Below are positions 18,580 through 28,569 of a stretch of DNA of 64,000 nt, one piece after another (position 1 is the first letter of the stretch; every line of letters begins with the position of its first letter). The notes beneath the pieces are model-generated. The model was given only the letters and a program-made list of their open reading frames with translations, was not told the DNA's origin and did no database searches. The translations under genes were made by a program, and so were the position numbers. Source of the DNA: Alistipes muris (lineage in GTDB: Bacteria; Bacteroidota; Bacteroidia; Bacteroidales; Rikenellaceae); NCBI RefSeq assembly GCF_943193205.1, contig NZ_CALPDD010000003.1:121751-185750 (forward strand), read 5' to 3'.

Positions 18580-19500
18580 ATGAAAAAAACGATACTCCTA
18601 TTGGCCGCGGGACTGCTGACCCTGTCGTGCGTCGACAAAGCCTACGACCTCGGGCGCCTGGAGGGAGGACAAATCGCCGTCGGCGACGACGAATCGGAAT
18701 TCGCGGCACCGCTGGTGACCGTGACGGTCCTGCTCGACGACATCCACGACAGCCAAGGTTCGCTGCAAGAAATGCTGGACGAAGCCGACATCTGGCTGCC
18801 GTCGGAGCTGCCCGGAGGGGTGGACTACGTAGACTTCCAGCGCCTCTATGCGGACGACGCCTATCTGGCGGAAGTGACCGGAGCTCTGGTCGATGAAATG
18901 GGGCACGATGCGGCCAAGGTGGACAAAGTGGCCGACCTGGTATGGCGGTGCTACAAGGATGACTTCCTCAAACCGCTGGGGCTGGAGGGAATACCCGTCG
19001 ACAAAGCCCAGTTTACAACATTGTTCGTCGACCGGTTCACAGCCAGCGAAGCGCTTCGGGAGCAAACCGAAGCGACAGCCCGCAAATTCTTGATTTTGCT
19101 GCAAGTATCCGACCTGGACTACCAGCTGGGAGCCATCGACCTGGGCGAAGCATTGGACATGCTGACCGCGAACCTCGACCCGGAAGGGACGCCCGACCCG
19201 CGCAACACGCTCTCCATCAAAGGCAAGGTAGAGAGTACGCTACCGCTGAGCATGCGGCTGTCGCCCGTATTCACGCCGACGGGGCTGGAAATCGCCCCGT
19301 TCGCCATAGCCCCGGGCACAACGACCGAACTGACCCCGACGCGGATTTACACCGAAGACCTGCGGGCGCTGGCAGAAGCCAACGACCTGGCCATCCATGT
19401 ACCGGTCGAGTTGCAGCGCTACTACCCGGGACGGGCACTCGACGCGCGCCCGATCTCCATCCGGCTGAGCCTCCACAAAACCGGAGCTCTGAACCTCTAA
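18580..19500 (+). CDS. Lipoprotein of unknown function
   Basis: A 306-residue predicted lipoprotein: the signal peptide ends in a lipobox (LLTLSC, Cys about residue 19) followed by VDKAYDL. I do not recognise a catalytic domain. The mature part is acidic at the front and ends in beta-strand-like segments (IRLSLHKTGAL), which suggests a surface or periplasmic binding role, but that is inference. It is followed after 15 bases by an outer-membrane barrel gene and shares its promoter, so the two probably act together at the outer membrane. Confidence 0.8.
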   Translation: MKKTILLLAAGLLTLSCVDKAYDLGRLEGGQIAVGDDESEFAAPLVTVTVLLDDIHDSQGSLQEMLDEADIWLPSELPGGVDYVDFQRLYADDAYLAEVTGALVDEMGHDAAKVDKVADLVWRCYKDDFLKPLGLEGIPVDKAQFTTLFVDRFTASEALREQTEATARKFLILLQVSDLDYQLGAIDLGEALDMLTANLDPEGTPDPRNTLSIKGKVESTLPLSMRLSPVFTPTGLEIAPFAIAPGTTTELTPTRIYTEDLRALAEANDLAIHVPVELQRYYPGRALDARPISIRLSLHKTGALNL

Positions 19501-19515
19501 CCCGCGGCACAAACC

Positions 19516-20877
19516 ATGAAAAGGATTCCTATATATATAATAGCGCTCCTGGCGGCCGCAACAGCGGCGGCACAGAACCCCACGACCTACTTCATGGAGG
19601 GGAGCACCCTCCGCATGCAATACAACCCGGCGTTCGCCCCGCACCGCGGCTACTTCAACGTACCGGGCGCGGGTGGCGTACAAGTGGGCGTGAACAGCAG
19701 CCTTACCCTCGACAACCTGCTTTACCCGCGCGACGGACGGCTTGTAACGCTGTTCGACGCGTCGGTACCGACGTCGGAAGCCCTGCGCAACATTCGCGAC
19801 AAGAACACGCTGACGGCCGGCACGCGGGTGAACCTGCTGGGATTCGGCAGCTATACCCGCAACCGCAAACATTTCTGGTCGTTCGACCTCAACCTGCACG
19901 CCAGCGCGACGCTCAACATACCGGGCAAACTGGTCGAATTCGTCAAACGCGGCACCGACGGCTCGATCCGCGACCTGGGGATAAGCGTCGAAACCTATGC
20001 GGACGCGGGATTCTCCTACTCGTTCCCGCTACTCGACGACAAGCTCTACATAGGCGCCAAAGCCAAGGTGCTGGTGGGATTGGGCCGCGCGAAACTGACG
20101 TTCGACCGAATGGACGTAACGCTCCACGACGACCGTTGGGCGGTAGACACCTATGCCACGCTGGACGCGAACATACCGGAAGCGGAAATCAACTACCGCT
20201 ATGACGAAGAAGGCCGCCCCTATTTCGAGCTGAGCGACATCCGCATGAAAGGCTTCAAGCCCACAGGCTACGGATTCGCAGTCGACCTGGGCGCGACATA
20301 CAATGTACTGCCCGACTTGCAGGTGTCGCTCTCGGTGACGGACCTGGGATTCATCGACTGGGACAAAGAAAACAACATCCGGGGCCACTCGGAAGAACAT
20401 GTAGAATACACAGGAATCACGGTGGAAAACGACATGACGGTCGCTTCGCCCGACTTCTCGTTCGACGACCTGCTGCGCTTCCGCCCGGACGACAGCCAAA
20501 TGAAAACCCGCATGCTGCAAGCGACGCTCAACGCAGGGGCGGAATATTACTTGTGGGACCACCGGGTAGGATTCGGCCTGCTCTACCAAGCCCGCTTCCA
20601 CCACTTTACAACGCTGCACAGCGTGACGGGTTCGGTGAACTTCAGCCCGGTACGATGGTTCACGCTGGCGGCAAGCTACACGCGCACGACCCGCTGCGGA
20701 GGAAGTTTCGGCCTTGCGCTGAACCTCTGCCCGAGCTGGATCAACTTCTTCATAGCGACCGACCTGGCGACGGCGAAATTCACGCCGCAATACATCCCCG
20801 TCCGCCAGCGCACGATGAATGTCACGTTCGGGCTGGGTTTCCCGCTCGGACCCAAAGGCCAGCGCACGCAAAAATAG
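19516..20877 (+). CDS. DUF5723-type outer-membrane beta-barrel protein
   Basis: A 453-residue protein with a clear signal peptide (cut after TAAAQ, about residue 20) and then long alternating hydrophobic/polar strands with aromatic ends, as in outer-membrane barrels. The early segment YFMEGSTLRMQYNPAFAPHRGYFN and the late GFGLLYQARFH resemble the DUF5723 family, found widely in Bacteroidetes and of unknown role. It lies in one operon with the lipoprotein upstream. The ending (FGLGFPLGPKGQ) resembles a closing barrel strand with a short tail. Confidence 0.75.
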   Translation: MKRIPIYIIALLAAATAAAQNPTTYFMEGSTLRMQYNPAFAPHRGYFNVPGAGGVQVGVNSSLTLDNLLYPRDGRLVTLFDASVPTSEALRNIRDKNTLTAGTRVNLLGFGSYTRNRKHFWSFDLNLHASATLNIPGKLVEFVKRGTDGSIRDLGISVETYADAGFSYSFPLLDDKLYIGAKAKVLVGLGRAKLTFDRMDVTLHDDRWAVDTYATLDANIPEAEINYRYDEEGRPYFELSDIRMKGFKPTGYGFAVDLGATYNVLPDLQVSLSVTDLGFIDWDKENNIRGHSEEHVEYTGITVENDMTVASPDFSFDDLLRFRPDDSQMKTRMLQATLNAGAEYYLWDHRVGFGLLYQARFHHFTTLHSVTGSVNFSPVRWFTLAASYTRTTRCGGSFGLALNLCPSWINFFIATDLATAKFTPQYIPVRQRTMNVTFGLGFPLGPKGQRTQK

Positions 20878-21111
20878 ACCTCCTGCCGGCCGAAACAGCC
20901 GAACTACGAGGATTTCAACCCGTTTACGCCCGGATTCAAACGGCCCCGACCGCCCGAATCCGGGCATTTTGTGCACCCCCGATACCGGATAAGGTTCGCA
21001 GCGATGCGGAAAAATGCGAACGCGAACTCCGGAAAAGGCATCGGAATTAACGATTTCAGACGCACCCATACCAGATTCGGGCAAAGCTATTGCAAATTCG
21101 GAATCTTTGCG
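20878..21111 (+). other. Non-coding stretch before the orphan transcript
   Basis: No credible gene: the open frames here are short and lack a start context. The segment leads into the promoter at 21090-21119. A second -7-like AATCTTTG lies at 21102-21109. Confidence 0.5.
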
Positions 21112-21119
21112 TATCTTTG
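21090..21119 (+). promoter_or_regulatory. Promoter of the orphan RNA
   Basis: TTG at 21090-21092 and -7 box TATCTTTG at 21112-21119, 19 bases apart: one of the best matches to the Bacteroidetes promoter layout in the window. No plus-strand gene follows. Confidence 0.7.
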
Positions 21120-21125
21120 TGGTGT

Positions 21126-21259
21126 TGGAGAAATCCGACGAATAACCTCGCAAAGTTTGAAGGTTAGTAAAAATAATTAAGTACCCATTGCGGCGGTCCG
21201 AACTCTGTGTGAAGTTGCGTCACTGAACTTGAATTCTTCAACGGACCGCCGCAATTTTT
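21126..21259 (+). ncRNA. Candidate structured non-coding RNA
   Basis: Downstream of a strong promoter and ahead of a convergent gene lies about 135 bases without a usable open frame. A first hairpin pairs TAACCT (21143-21148) with AGGTTA (21161-21166). A second has a perfect 14-bp stem, ATTGCGGCGGTCCG (21187-21200) with CGGACCGCCGCAAT (21242-21255), around a 41-base loop that can itself fold (AAGTT/AACTT). It ends in TTTTTG, so it also works as an intrinsic terminator. The 5' and 3' ends do not pair, which argues against 6S RNA. The family is unknown to me. Confidence 0.5.
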
Positions 21260-21266
21260 GATCCGA

Positions 21267-21299
21267 AACCCCGTATTGCCGGCAAGGCAGTACGGGGTT
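21267..21299. terminator. Hairpin at the convergent end of the patatin operon
   Basis: A 14-bp stem with one G-T pair (AACCCCGTATTGCC / GGCAGTACGGGGTT) and a GGCAA loop. It lacks a strong T run on either strand but is placed to end the minus-strand patatin transcript. Confidence 0.6.
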
Positions 21300-21324
21300 C
21301 CTATATAAATTAAGGAGAAGTAAA

Positions 21325-22110
21325 TCAACCGCTGACGGGAACCCCGTGGCGCTGCAGCGCCTGCTCCATCAGATGCCGGCCGGCCTCGACGATTTCAGCG
21401 GCGCGGTAGAACTCGAAGATGCCGAACAAATCGCAAGGCAGCTCGACCAGCAAATCGGGCGGATAAATCCGGCACATGAGCTGCGTGATGCGCTGAATCA
21501 TGATTTCGGAAGAGACGGAAATCAAGTTGTAATAATTGAGCGACGAGCACAGCCCGGAACACGAACCGCAGACATCGACAGCGACGAGCCAATCGCCGGG
21601 CTGCCGCTGCACGCGGTTGAGCGGCAAGGGATTGACCGTACCGCCGTCGATAAGGACCATGCCATTGTAACGCACGGGCTGGAAGACCGAGGGAATGGAA
21701 ATGGAAGCCCGGACGGCGCCGAACAAATCGCCGTGGTCGAAGACGACTTCGCGCCCGGTGACGAGGTCGGCGGAGACGGCGGCGAAAGGAACGGCGAGAC
21801 GTTCGATGCGCACATCGGGAACGAGCGACTTCAAAGCCTTCATAACGCGGTTGCCCTTGACCAGCCCCTCGGAGCTGAACGCCAAGTCGACCATGCCGAG
21901 GACCTTGTAACGGTCGAGCGAACAAATCCAGTCGCGGAACTCCGCCAGACGCCCGGCGGCGAACATTCCCCCTACGAGCGCTCCCATGGAAGTACCGGCG
22001 ACGGACGAAATCTCGAACCCGGCCTCCTCCAGCGCCTCGATGGCCCCGATATGGGCGATGCCGCGCGCGCCGCCGCCGCTGAGCACCAAAGCAACCTTAC
22101 GTTTCTGCAT
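21325..22110 (-). CDS. Patatin-like phospholipase
   Basis: A 261-residue cytoplasmic-type patatin hydrolase. The oxyanion-hole loop SGGGARGIAH, the nucleophile elbow GTSMG (Ser41) and the dyad aspartate in DGGTVN (Asp155) are all present, so it should be an active serine acyl hydrolase, probably on phospholipids. There is no signal peptide and no barrel domain, so it is not the secreted PlpD type. ATG 22110 is preferred over the longer frame to 22170 because it places the glycine-rich loop close to the N-terminus as usual. It lies 63 bases after the cyclo-ligase gene and is probably co-transcribed with it. Confidence 0.92.
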   Translation of the reverse strand: MQKRKVALVLSGGGARGIAHIGAIEALEEAGFEISSVAGTSMGALVGGMFAAGRLAEFRDWICSLDRYKVLGMVDLAFSSEGLVKGNRVMKALKSLVPDVRIERLAVPFAAVSADLVTGREVVFDHGDLFGAVRASISIPSVFQPVRYNGMVLIDGGTVNPLPLNRVQRQPGDWLVAVDVCGSCSGLCSSLNYYNLISVSSEIMIQRITQLMCRIYPPDLLVELPCDLFGIFEFYRAAEIVEAGRHLMEQALQRHGVPVSG

Positions 22111-22173
22111 AAGACAAATCCTCCGAACAATCCAAAAAAAATACACGCATCGTGCCGAACCGCGGGGCACGAA

Positions 22174-22710
22174 CTACTCGCCGCAAAACACCCGGTCCAT
22201 CGCCACGTCGTGCGGCTCGGCGGACAGTTTGCCAACCAACTGATGCGGATAACACACGCCGAACCTAAGGGCCCGCACACCGGGCTGGGTGAGATAACGG
22301 TCGTAGAACCCCTTGCCGCGTCCCAACCGGACACCAGACGGGGTGAAGGCTACGCCGGGAACGATGATGAGGTCTATGTCGCCGGGCGGGCAAACCGAAG
22401 CCCCGGGTCCGGGCTCGGCGATACCGAAAGCCCCGCAGCACAAAGATTCGGGCACATAATCGTAGAACTGCATGGTCTCGCCCTCGACCCGGGGCACGAC
22501 GATGCGCTTCTGCCTGCACCAAGCGGCGAGCGCCGCCAAAGTGTCGGGCTCGTCGCCAAGGGCGCAGAACAGCCCCACGCACCGGGCCGCAGCGAACTCG
22601 GGCAAAGCAGCTATGCCCGCAAAAATCCTTTCCGATGCCACCCGGCGCTCCTCCCCGGTCAAAGCCCGGTTGAGCCGCTTCATTTCGGCACGCAGCTCCT
22701 TCTTATTCAT
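22174..22710 (-). CDS. 5-formyltetrahydrofolate cyclo-ligase
   Basis: A 178-residue enzyme that uses ATP to convert 5-formyl-THF to 5,10-methenyl-THF, returning a dead-end folate to the one-carbon pool. The family's C-terminal motif GRGKGFYDRYL and the preceding LIIVPGVAFTPSGVRLG are intact, and the N-terminal basic helix (KKELRAEMKRLNRAL) is typical. It is first in a two-gene minus-strand unit with patatin and divergent from the fumarate reductase operon. Confidence 0.93.
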   Translation of the reverse strand: MNKKELRAEMKRLNRALTGEERRVASERIFAGIAALPEFAAARCVGLFCALGDEPDTLAALAAWCRQKRIVVPRVEGETMQFYDYVPESLCCGAFGIAEPGPGASVCPPGDIDLIIVPGVAFTPSGVRLGRGKGFYDRYLTQPGVRALRFGVCYPHQLVGKLSAEPHDVAMDRVFCGE

Positions 22711-22749
22711 AAAACCCTCCGACTTAAGACAATTTCCCCCGTGCCGCCA

Positions 22750-22779
22750 TTGTTATTCCGCAAACAATACGTATATTTG
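22750..22779 (+). promoter_or_regulatory. Promoter of the frdCAB operon
   Basis: TTG at 22750-22752 and TATATTTG at 22772-22779, 19 bases apart, with an 80-base leader before frdC. Confidence 0.75.
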
Positions 22780-22858
22780 TGGCAGTTTGTCCGCCACGAA
22801 CCATCGCTGCGGAAACCCACGGCAACACGAACATTACAAATATAACAAAATTATTCCT

Positions 22859-23563
22859 ATGAACTGTTTTCTTTGCAACTCCTCGGTGGGCAAGAAACTG
22901 GTGATGAGCGTCTCGGGCTGCGTGCTGGTGCTCTTCATCCTGTTCCACATGTCCATGAACCTGACGGCGCTCTTCTCGCCGGAAGCCTACAACGTAATCT
23001 GCTCGCTGCTGGGCGCGAATTGGTATGCGCTGGTAGCGACGGCGGGCCTGGCAGCCATCGTAGCGCTGCACTTCATCTATGCGATCGTGCTGACGCTGAA
23101 CAACTATCGCGCGCGCGGCTCGCAGCGCTACGAAGTGACGGCCAAGGAACCGGGCGTATCGTGGGCCTCGAAGAACATGCTCGTACTGGGCTTCATCGTA
23201 CTGGGCGGCCTGGCCCTCCACCTCTACAACTTCTGGGCGAAGATGCAGCTGGTGGAACTCATGGGCGGCCACGTGAACTCGCTGGGCTACGCCCCCACCG
23301 ACGGAGCGGCGCTGATAGCCTACACGTTCTCGCAATGGTACTACGTAGCGCTCTACCTGGCGTGGTTCTTCGCGCTGTGGTTCCATCTCACGCACGGCGT
23401 ATGGTCGATGTTCCAGACCGTGGGCTGGGCCAACGACACGTGGTACCCGCGTCTGAAGTGCGCGGCCAACATCGCGGCAACGATCATCTTCCTGGGCTTC
23501 GCGGCCGTGGTGGTCGTATACTATCTGAAGAGCGTATGCCCCTGCTGTGCAGGCGCCTGCTGA
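22859..23563 (+). CDS. frdC: Fumarate reductase/succinate dehydrogenase cytochrome b subunit
   Basis: A 234-residue membrane subunit with five hydrophobic helices, as in type B quinol:fumarate reductases that carry two haems. The first helix ([19 protein letters not shown]) and later histidines ([22 protein letters not shown]) fit the haem-ligand pattern of the family. ATG at 22859 gives the usual N-terminus and follows the promoter leader; the longer open frame upstream is non-coding. It begins the frdCAB operon and takes electrons from menaquinol. Confidence 0.93.
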   Translation: MNCFLCNSSVGKKLVMSVSGCVLVLFILFHMSMNLTALFSPEAYNVICSLLGANWYALVATAGLAAIVALHFIYAIVLTLNNYRARGSQRYEVTAKEPGVSWASKNMLVLGFIVLGGLALHLYNFWAKMQLVELMGGHVNSLGYAPTDGAALIAYTFSQWYYVALYLAWFFALWFHLTHGVWSMFQTVGWANDTWYPRLKCAANIAATIIFLGFAAVVVVYYLKSVCPCCAGAC

Positions 23564-23600
23564 ATCCACCCTATCACGAAACAATAAATCGCACGAAGAT

Positions 23601-25547
<1,947 letters not shown>

Positions 25548-25582
25548 ACTTTCTGACGTACAATTAAAGACAATTCGGAATC

Positions 25583-26326
25583 ATGAATTTCACGTTGAAA
25601 ATATGGCGTCAGAAAGACGCCAAGTCGAAAGGCGCATTCGAGACCTACAAGGTAGAGAACATCTCGGCCGACACGTCGTTCCTCGAAATGCTCGACATTC
25701 TGAACAACAACCTTATCCACGAAGGCAAGGAACCTGTGGCCTTCGACCACGACTGCCGCGAAGGCATCTGCGGCATGTGCTCGCTGCACATCGACGGGCA
25801 GGCCCACGGCCCGAGCCAGGCGGCGACGACGTGCCAGATTTACATGCGCAAGTTCAAGGACGGCGCAACGATCACCATCGAGCCGTGGCGCTCGGCAGCG
25901 TTCCCCGTCATCAAGGACCTGGTGGTGAACCGCTCGGCCTACGACGAGATTCTCCAGGCCGGAGGCTTCATCTCGGTGCGGACCAACTCGGTGCCCGACG
26001 CCAACGCCATTCCGATTCCCAAGGCCGACGCCGACGAATCCATGGACGCCGCGGCCTGCATCGGCTGCGGAGCCTGCGCGGCGACGTGCAAGAACGGTTC
26101 GGCGATGCTCTTCGTGGCGGCCCGCGTATCGTCGCTGGCCAAGTTGCCGCAAGGCCGCGTGGAAGGCGCACGCCGCGCCAAGGCGATGGTCGCCAAGATG
26201 GACGAGCTGGGATTCGGCAACTGCACCAACACGGGTGCTTGCCAGGCCGAATGCCCGAAGTCGATTTCGATAGCCCACATCGCCCGGCTCAACCGCGAAT
26301 TCCTCTCGGCCAAGTTCGAGGACTAA
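25583..26326 (+). CDS. frdB: Fumarate reductase/succinate dehydrogenase iron-sulfur subunit
   Basis: A 247-residue subunit that carries electrons from the cytochrome to FrdA. The N-terminal [2Fe-2S] ligands are in [15 protein letters not shown], and the C-terminal ferredoxin part has [14 protein letters not shown] and [14 protein letters not shown] for the [4Fe-4S] and [3Fe-4S] clusters. All expected cysteines are present. It is the last gene of the operon and is followed by a strong terminator. Confidence 0.96.
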   Translation: MNFTLKIWRQKDAKSKGAFETYKVENISADTSFLEMLDILNNNLIHEGKEPVAFDHDCREGICGMCSLHIDGQAHGPSQAATTCQIYMRKFKDGATITIEPWRSAAFPVIKDLVVNRSAYDEILQAGGFISVRTNSVPDANAIPIPKADADESMDAAACIGCGACAATCKNGSAMLFVAARVSSLAKLPQGRVEGARRAKAMVAKMDELGFGNCTNTGACQAECPKSISIAHIARLNREFLSAKFED

Positions 26327-26350
26327 GATTCGCTCAATATTTCCTGCAAG

Positions 26351-26390
26351 CAAGCGGAATCCCGGCTTTTCGGGATTCCGCTTGTTATTT
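26351..26390 (+). terminator. Terminator after frdB
   Basis: A perfect 14-bp stem (CAAGCGGAATCCCG / CGGGATTCCGCTTG) with loop GCTTTT and the T-rich tail TTATTT. Confidence 0.88.
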
Positions 26391-26520
26391 GCAGACAGAT
26401 GCAGCCGCAGAACCCTTGGCGCACACAAAAAACAAAAACAGCTTCTTCGCTGAAACAGCCATCGCCGGGAGGAGTTCCCATAAAAAAAGCGAAGATTGTA
26501 GAAAATAAAAGTACTTTGTA

Positions 26521-26551
26521 TTGCATAATACCAAAAAGTGCATTATATTTG
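26521..26551 (+). promoter_or_regulatory. Promoter of the PspC/PadR/GIN cassette
   Basis: TTG at 26521-26523 and -7 box TATATTTG at 26544-26551, 20 bases apart. It is the only clear promoter before the five-gene run. Confidence 0.72.
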
Positions 26552-26603
26552 CATCGTGAAAACCACCCGCCCCGGCGGAAAAACCAGAAACGCACCCGCA
26601 GAC

Positions 26604-27113
26604 ATGAAAGAAACGATTCAGGCGAACATCGGCTCGATAGCCTTCACGCTTGACCGCGACGCCTACGACACACTCAAGGAATACTTAGACGCCGTGCGCG
26701 ACCGCCTGCCGGAACACGACACGGAGACGCTGGACGACATCGAACGCCACTTTGCAGAAATCTTCGGCGAACGCATCGCTTCCCCGATGCAGGTAGTCTC
26801 GCTGGAAACCGTGAACGAAGCGATAAAACGGATGGGACGGCCTGCGGACTTCGGCGACGGCCCCGCAGACGCACGCACCCGAAATCCGGCGCCCCATGAA
26901 ATCCTGCGGCCGCTGCGCCGCACGGTGGCGGACCGCTCGATAGCGGGTGTCTGCGGCGGACTGGCCCGGTTCTTCGGGACGGACCCTACGCTGGTCCGCA
27001 TTATCACGCTGCTGCTGTTTCTGTTCGGCGGGCTGTCGCTCTGGGTTTATATCCTCCTGTGGATAATCGTCCCGGAAGAAAGCCCCCGCATCGCGACCAA
27101 CAAAAAACACTGA
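26604..27113 (+). CDS. PspC domain protein with N-terminal helical domain
   Basis: A 169-residue protein. Residues 1-85 form a charged domain (FTLDRDAYDTLKEYLDAV...) that also opens the larger PspC protein at 28570. The C-terminal third is a PspC domain: RSIAGVCGGLARFFGTDPTL and then one long membrane helix ending in LWIIVPEE. PspC domains act at the inner membrane in phage-shock-type envelope stress in other bacteria. ATG 26604 is used because a start upstream, near 26556, would coincide with the transcript start. It is the first gene of a tightly packed five-gene unit. Confidence 0.85.
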   Translation: MKETIQANIGSIAFTLDRDAYDTLKEYLDAVRDRLPEHDTETLDDIERHFAEIFGERIASPMQVVSLETVNEAIKRMGRPADFGDGPADARTRNPAPHEILRPLRRTVADRSIAGVCGGLARFFGTDPTLVRIITLLLFLFGGLSLWVYILLWIIVPEESPRIATNKKH

Positions 27114-27119
27114 AATACA

Positions 27120-27323
27120 ATGGAAACGAACCAACGACTTTACCGCACCCGCAACGGCGTGCTGGCAGGCGTATGCGGCGGACTGGCCGACTATTTCGGG
27201 CTGAACCGCGGACTTATCCGCCTCGCAACGGCGATTCTGATACTCTTCGGCGGGCTCTCGCTCTGGGTCTACATCATCCTGTGGATCATCATTCCGAAAG
27301 CACCCGCACAACTTAACCCCTGA
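27120..27323 (+). CDS. Minimal PspC domain protein
   Basis: A 67-residue protein that is nothing but a PspC domain: RNGVLAGVCGGLADYFGLNR followed by one membrane helix (FGGLSLWVYIILWIIIP). It closely resembles the C-terminus of the preceding gene, from which it is separated by 6 bases, and looks like a local duplication of that domain. PspC domains of this length are common as stand-alone membrane proteins. Confidence 0.88.
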   Translation: METNQRLYRTRNGVLAGVCGGLADYFGLNRGLIRLATAILILFGGLSLWVYIILWIIIPKAPAQLNP

Positions 27324-27330
27324 AACCCTC

Positions 27331-27669
27331 ATGTCTGAAGACAACGTAAAGGCACAGATGCGCAAAGGCATCCTGGAATACTGCATCCTGGCCATCCTCT
27401 CGCGGGAAGATTCCTACGCCCCGAAAATCATTGCCGAATTGAAAGCGGCGGAGATGATCGTGGTCGAGGGAACGCTCTACCCGATTCTGACCCGGCAGAA
27501 GAACGCCGGACTGCTGACCTACCGCTGGGAAGAGTCGCCGCAGGGCCCTCCCCGCAAGTACTACACCCTGACCGAAAAAGGCCGCGAATACCTCGCGGCC
27601 CTGGACGAAGCGTGGGACGAGCTGGTGAAGCAAATCGGCACCATCCGCCACGGCAAAAAAGACGAATAA
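27331..27669 (+). CDS. PadR family transcriptional regulator
   Basis: A 112-residue PadR-type winged-helix repressor (LEYCILAILSREDSYAPKII, VVEGTLYPILTRQKNAGLL, PRKYYTLTEKGREYL) with a short C-terminal dimerisation helix, as in the PadR-s2 subgroup. It starts 7 bases after the minimal PspC gene, inside the operon, and is likely to control the cassette. The ligand is unknown. Confidence 0.92.
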   Translation: MSEDNVKAQMRKGILEYCILAILSREDSYAPKIIAELKAAEMIVVEGTLYPILTRQKNAGLLTYRWEESPQGPPRKYYTLTEKGREYLAALDEAWDELVKQIGTIRHGKKDE

Positions 27670-27695
27670 CCCTCTAACGACAAACACTTACGACT

Positions 27696-28556
27696 ATGAA
27701 AAAACTCTTTCTGCTTATTGCCGGGCTCGGTTTCCTGGCCGCCGTCACAGGCTGCATACTGGGTCTGACCGCCAAATCGCTCATCGCCGCCGAAAGAATC
27801 AAGGGCAGCGGAAACCTCGTTACCCGCACGGTGACGGTGCCTGCGTTCGACGCGGTACAGGTATCGCGGGGCATTCATACAATAATAAAGAACACTGACA
27901 GCAACGAAGTCGAGGTCAAGGCCGACGATAATCTGCTGGACAAAGTGACCGTCCAGGTAGAGGAAAGCACGCTGAAAATCAGCATCGACAAATCGGTCAA
28001 GGAACTTGCGAACCACCACGTCACGGTGACCGTGCCCCACAACGCACGCATCGGCAAAATCGACGCCAACAGCGCGGCATGCGTAGTCTGCGAAGCACCG
28101 CTCACAGCCAAGAACGTAGAGCTCGACGCGTCGAGCGCGGCAAAAATCGAAGCAACGGTCCATGCCGACAAATGCGAAGCCGAGGCATCGAGCGCCGCCA
28201 AAATTGCGGCAACGATAACTGCCACGGAATGCGCATTCGACGTGTCGAGCGCCGCGAAGATAACGGGCCACGTGACGACCGAACGCTGCAAAATAGAGTT
28301 GTCGAGCGCCTCGTCGCTGACGCTCGACGGAACCGCCGCCGACTGCAAGGCCGAAACGAACTCGGCCGCCCGGCTGTCGGCAGATAAATTTGCGGTGAAA
28401 AACTACGACGTCGACGCGTCGAGCGGCTCGTCGGCCCGTATCCGCTGCACCGAAACCCTCAACGCCAGCGCATCGAGCGGTGCATCGGTCCGCTACGCAG
28501 GCGACTGCCGGGCGCGAATCAAGACGTCGAGCGGCGGCAGCATCCGCGAAAACTAA
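27696..28556 (+). CDS. GIN-domain (DUF2807) head protein, predicted lipoprotein
   Basis: A 286-residue exported protein. The N-terminus has a signal sequence with a lipobox-like AVTGC. From about residue 45 it is a DUF2807/GIN domain (a right-handed beta-helix head sometimes called the putative auto-transporter adhesin head): repeated SSAAKI, SSASSL, NSAARL and SSGSSA turns spaced about 20 residues apart. Such proteins commonly neighbour PspC and PadR genes in Bacteroidetes; the molecular function is not established. It starts 26 bases after padR. Confidence 0.87.
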   Translation: MKKLFLLIAGLGFLAAVTGCILGLTAKSLIAAERIKGSGNLVTRTVTVPAFDAVQVSRGIHTIIKNTDSNEVEVKADDNLLDKVTVQVEESTLKISIDKSVKELANHHVTVTVPHNARIGKIDANSAACVVCEAPLTAKNVELDASSAAKIEATVHADKCEAEASSAAKIAATITATECAFDVSSAAKITGHVTTERCKIELSSASSLTLDGTAADCKAETNSAARLSADKFAVKNYDVDASSGSSARIRCTETLNASASSGASVRYAGDCRARIKTSSGGSIREN

Positions 28557-28569
28557 CCCCCACAACCTT

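Noticed and set aside
20971..21180. Small protein of 69 residues upstream of patatin
   Set aside because: The frame spans a strong promoter, has no ribosome-binding context and does not resemble a known protein.
21187..21259. 6S RNA
   Set aside because: A 6S RNA pairs its 5' and 3' ends around a central bubble. Here only the 3' part is paired, so I keep it as an unassigned RNA.
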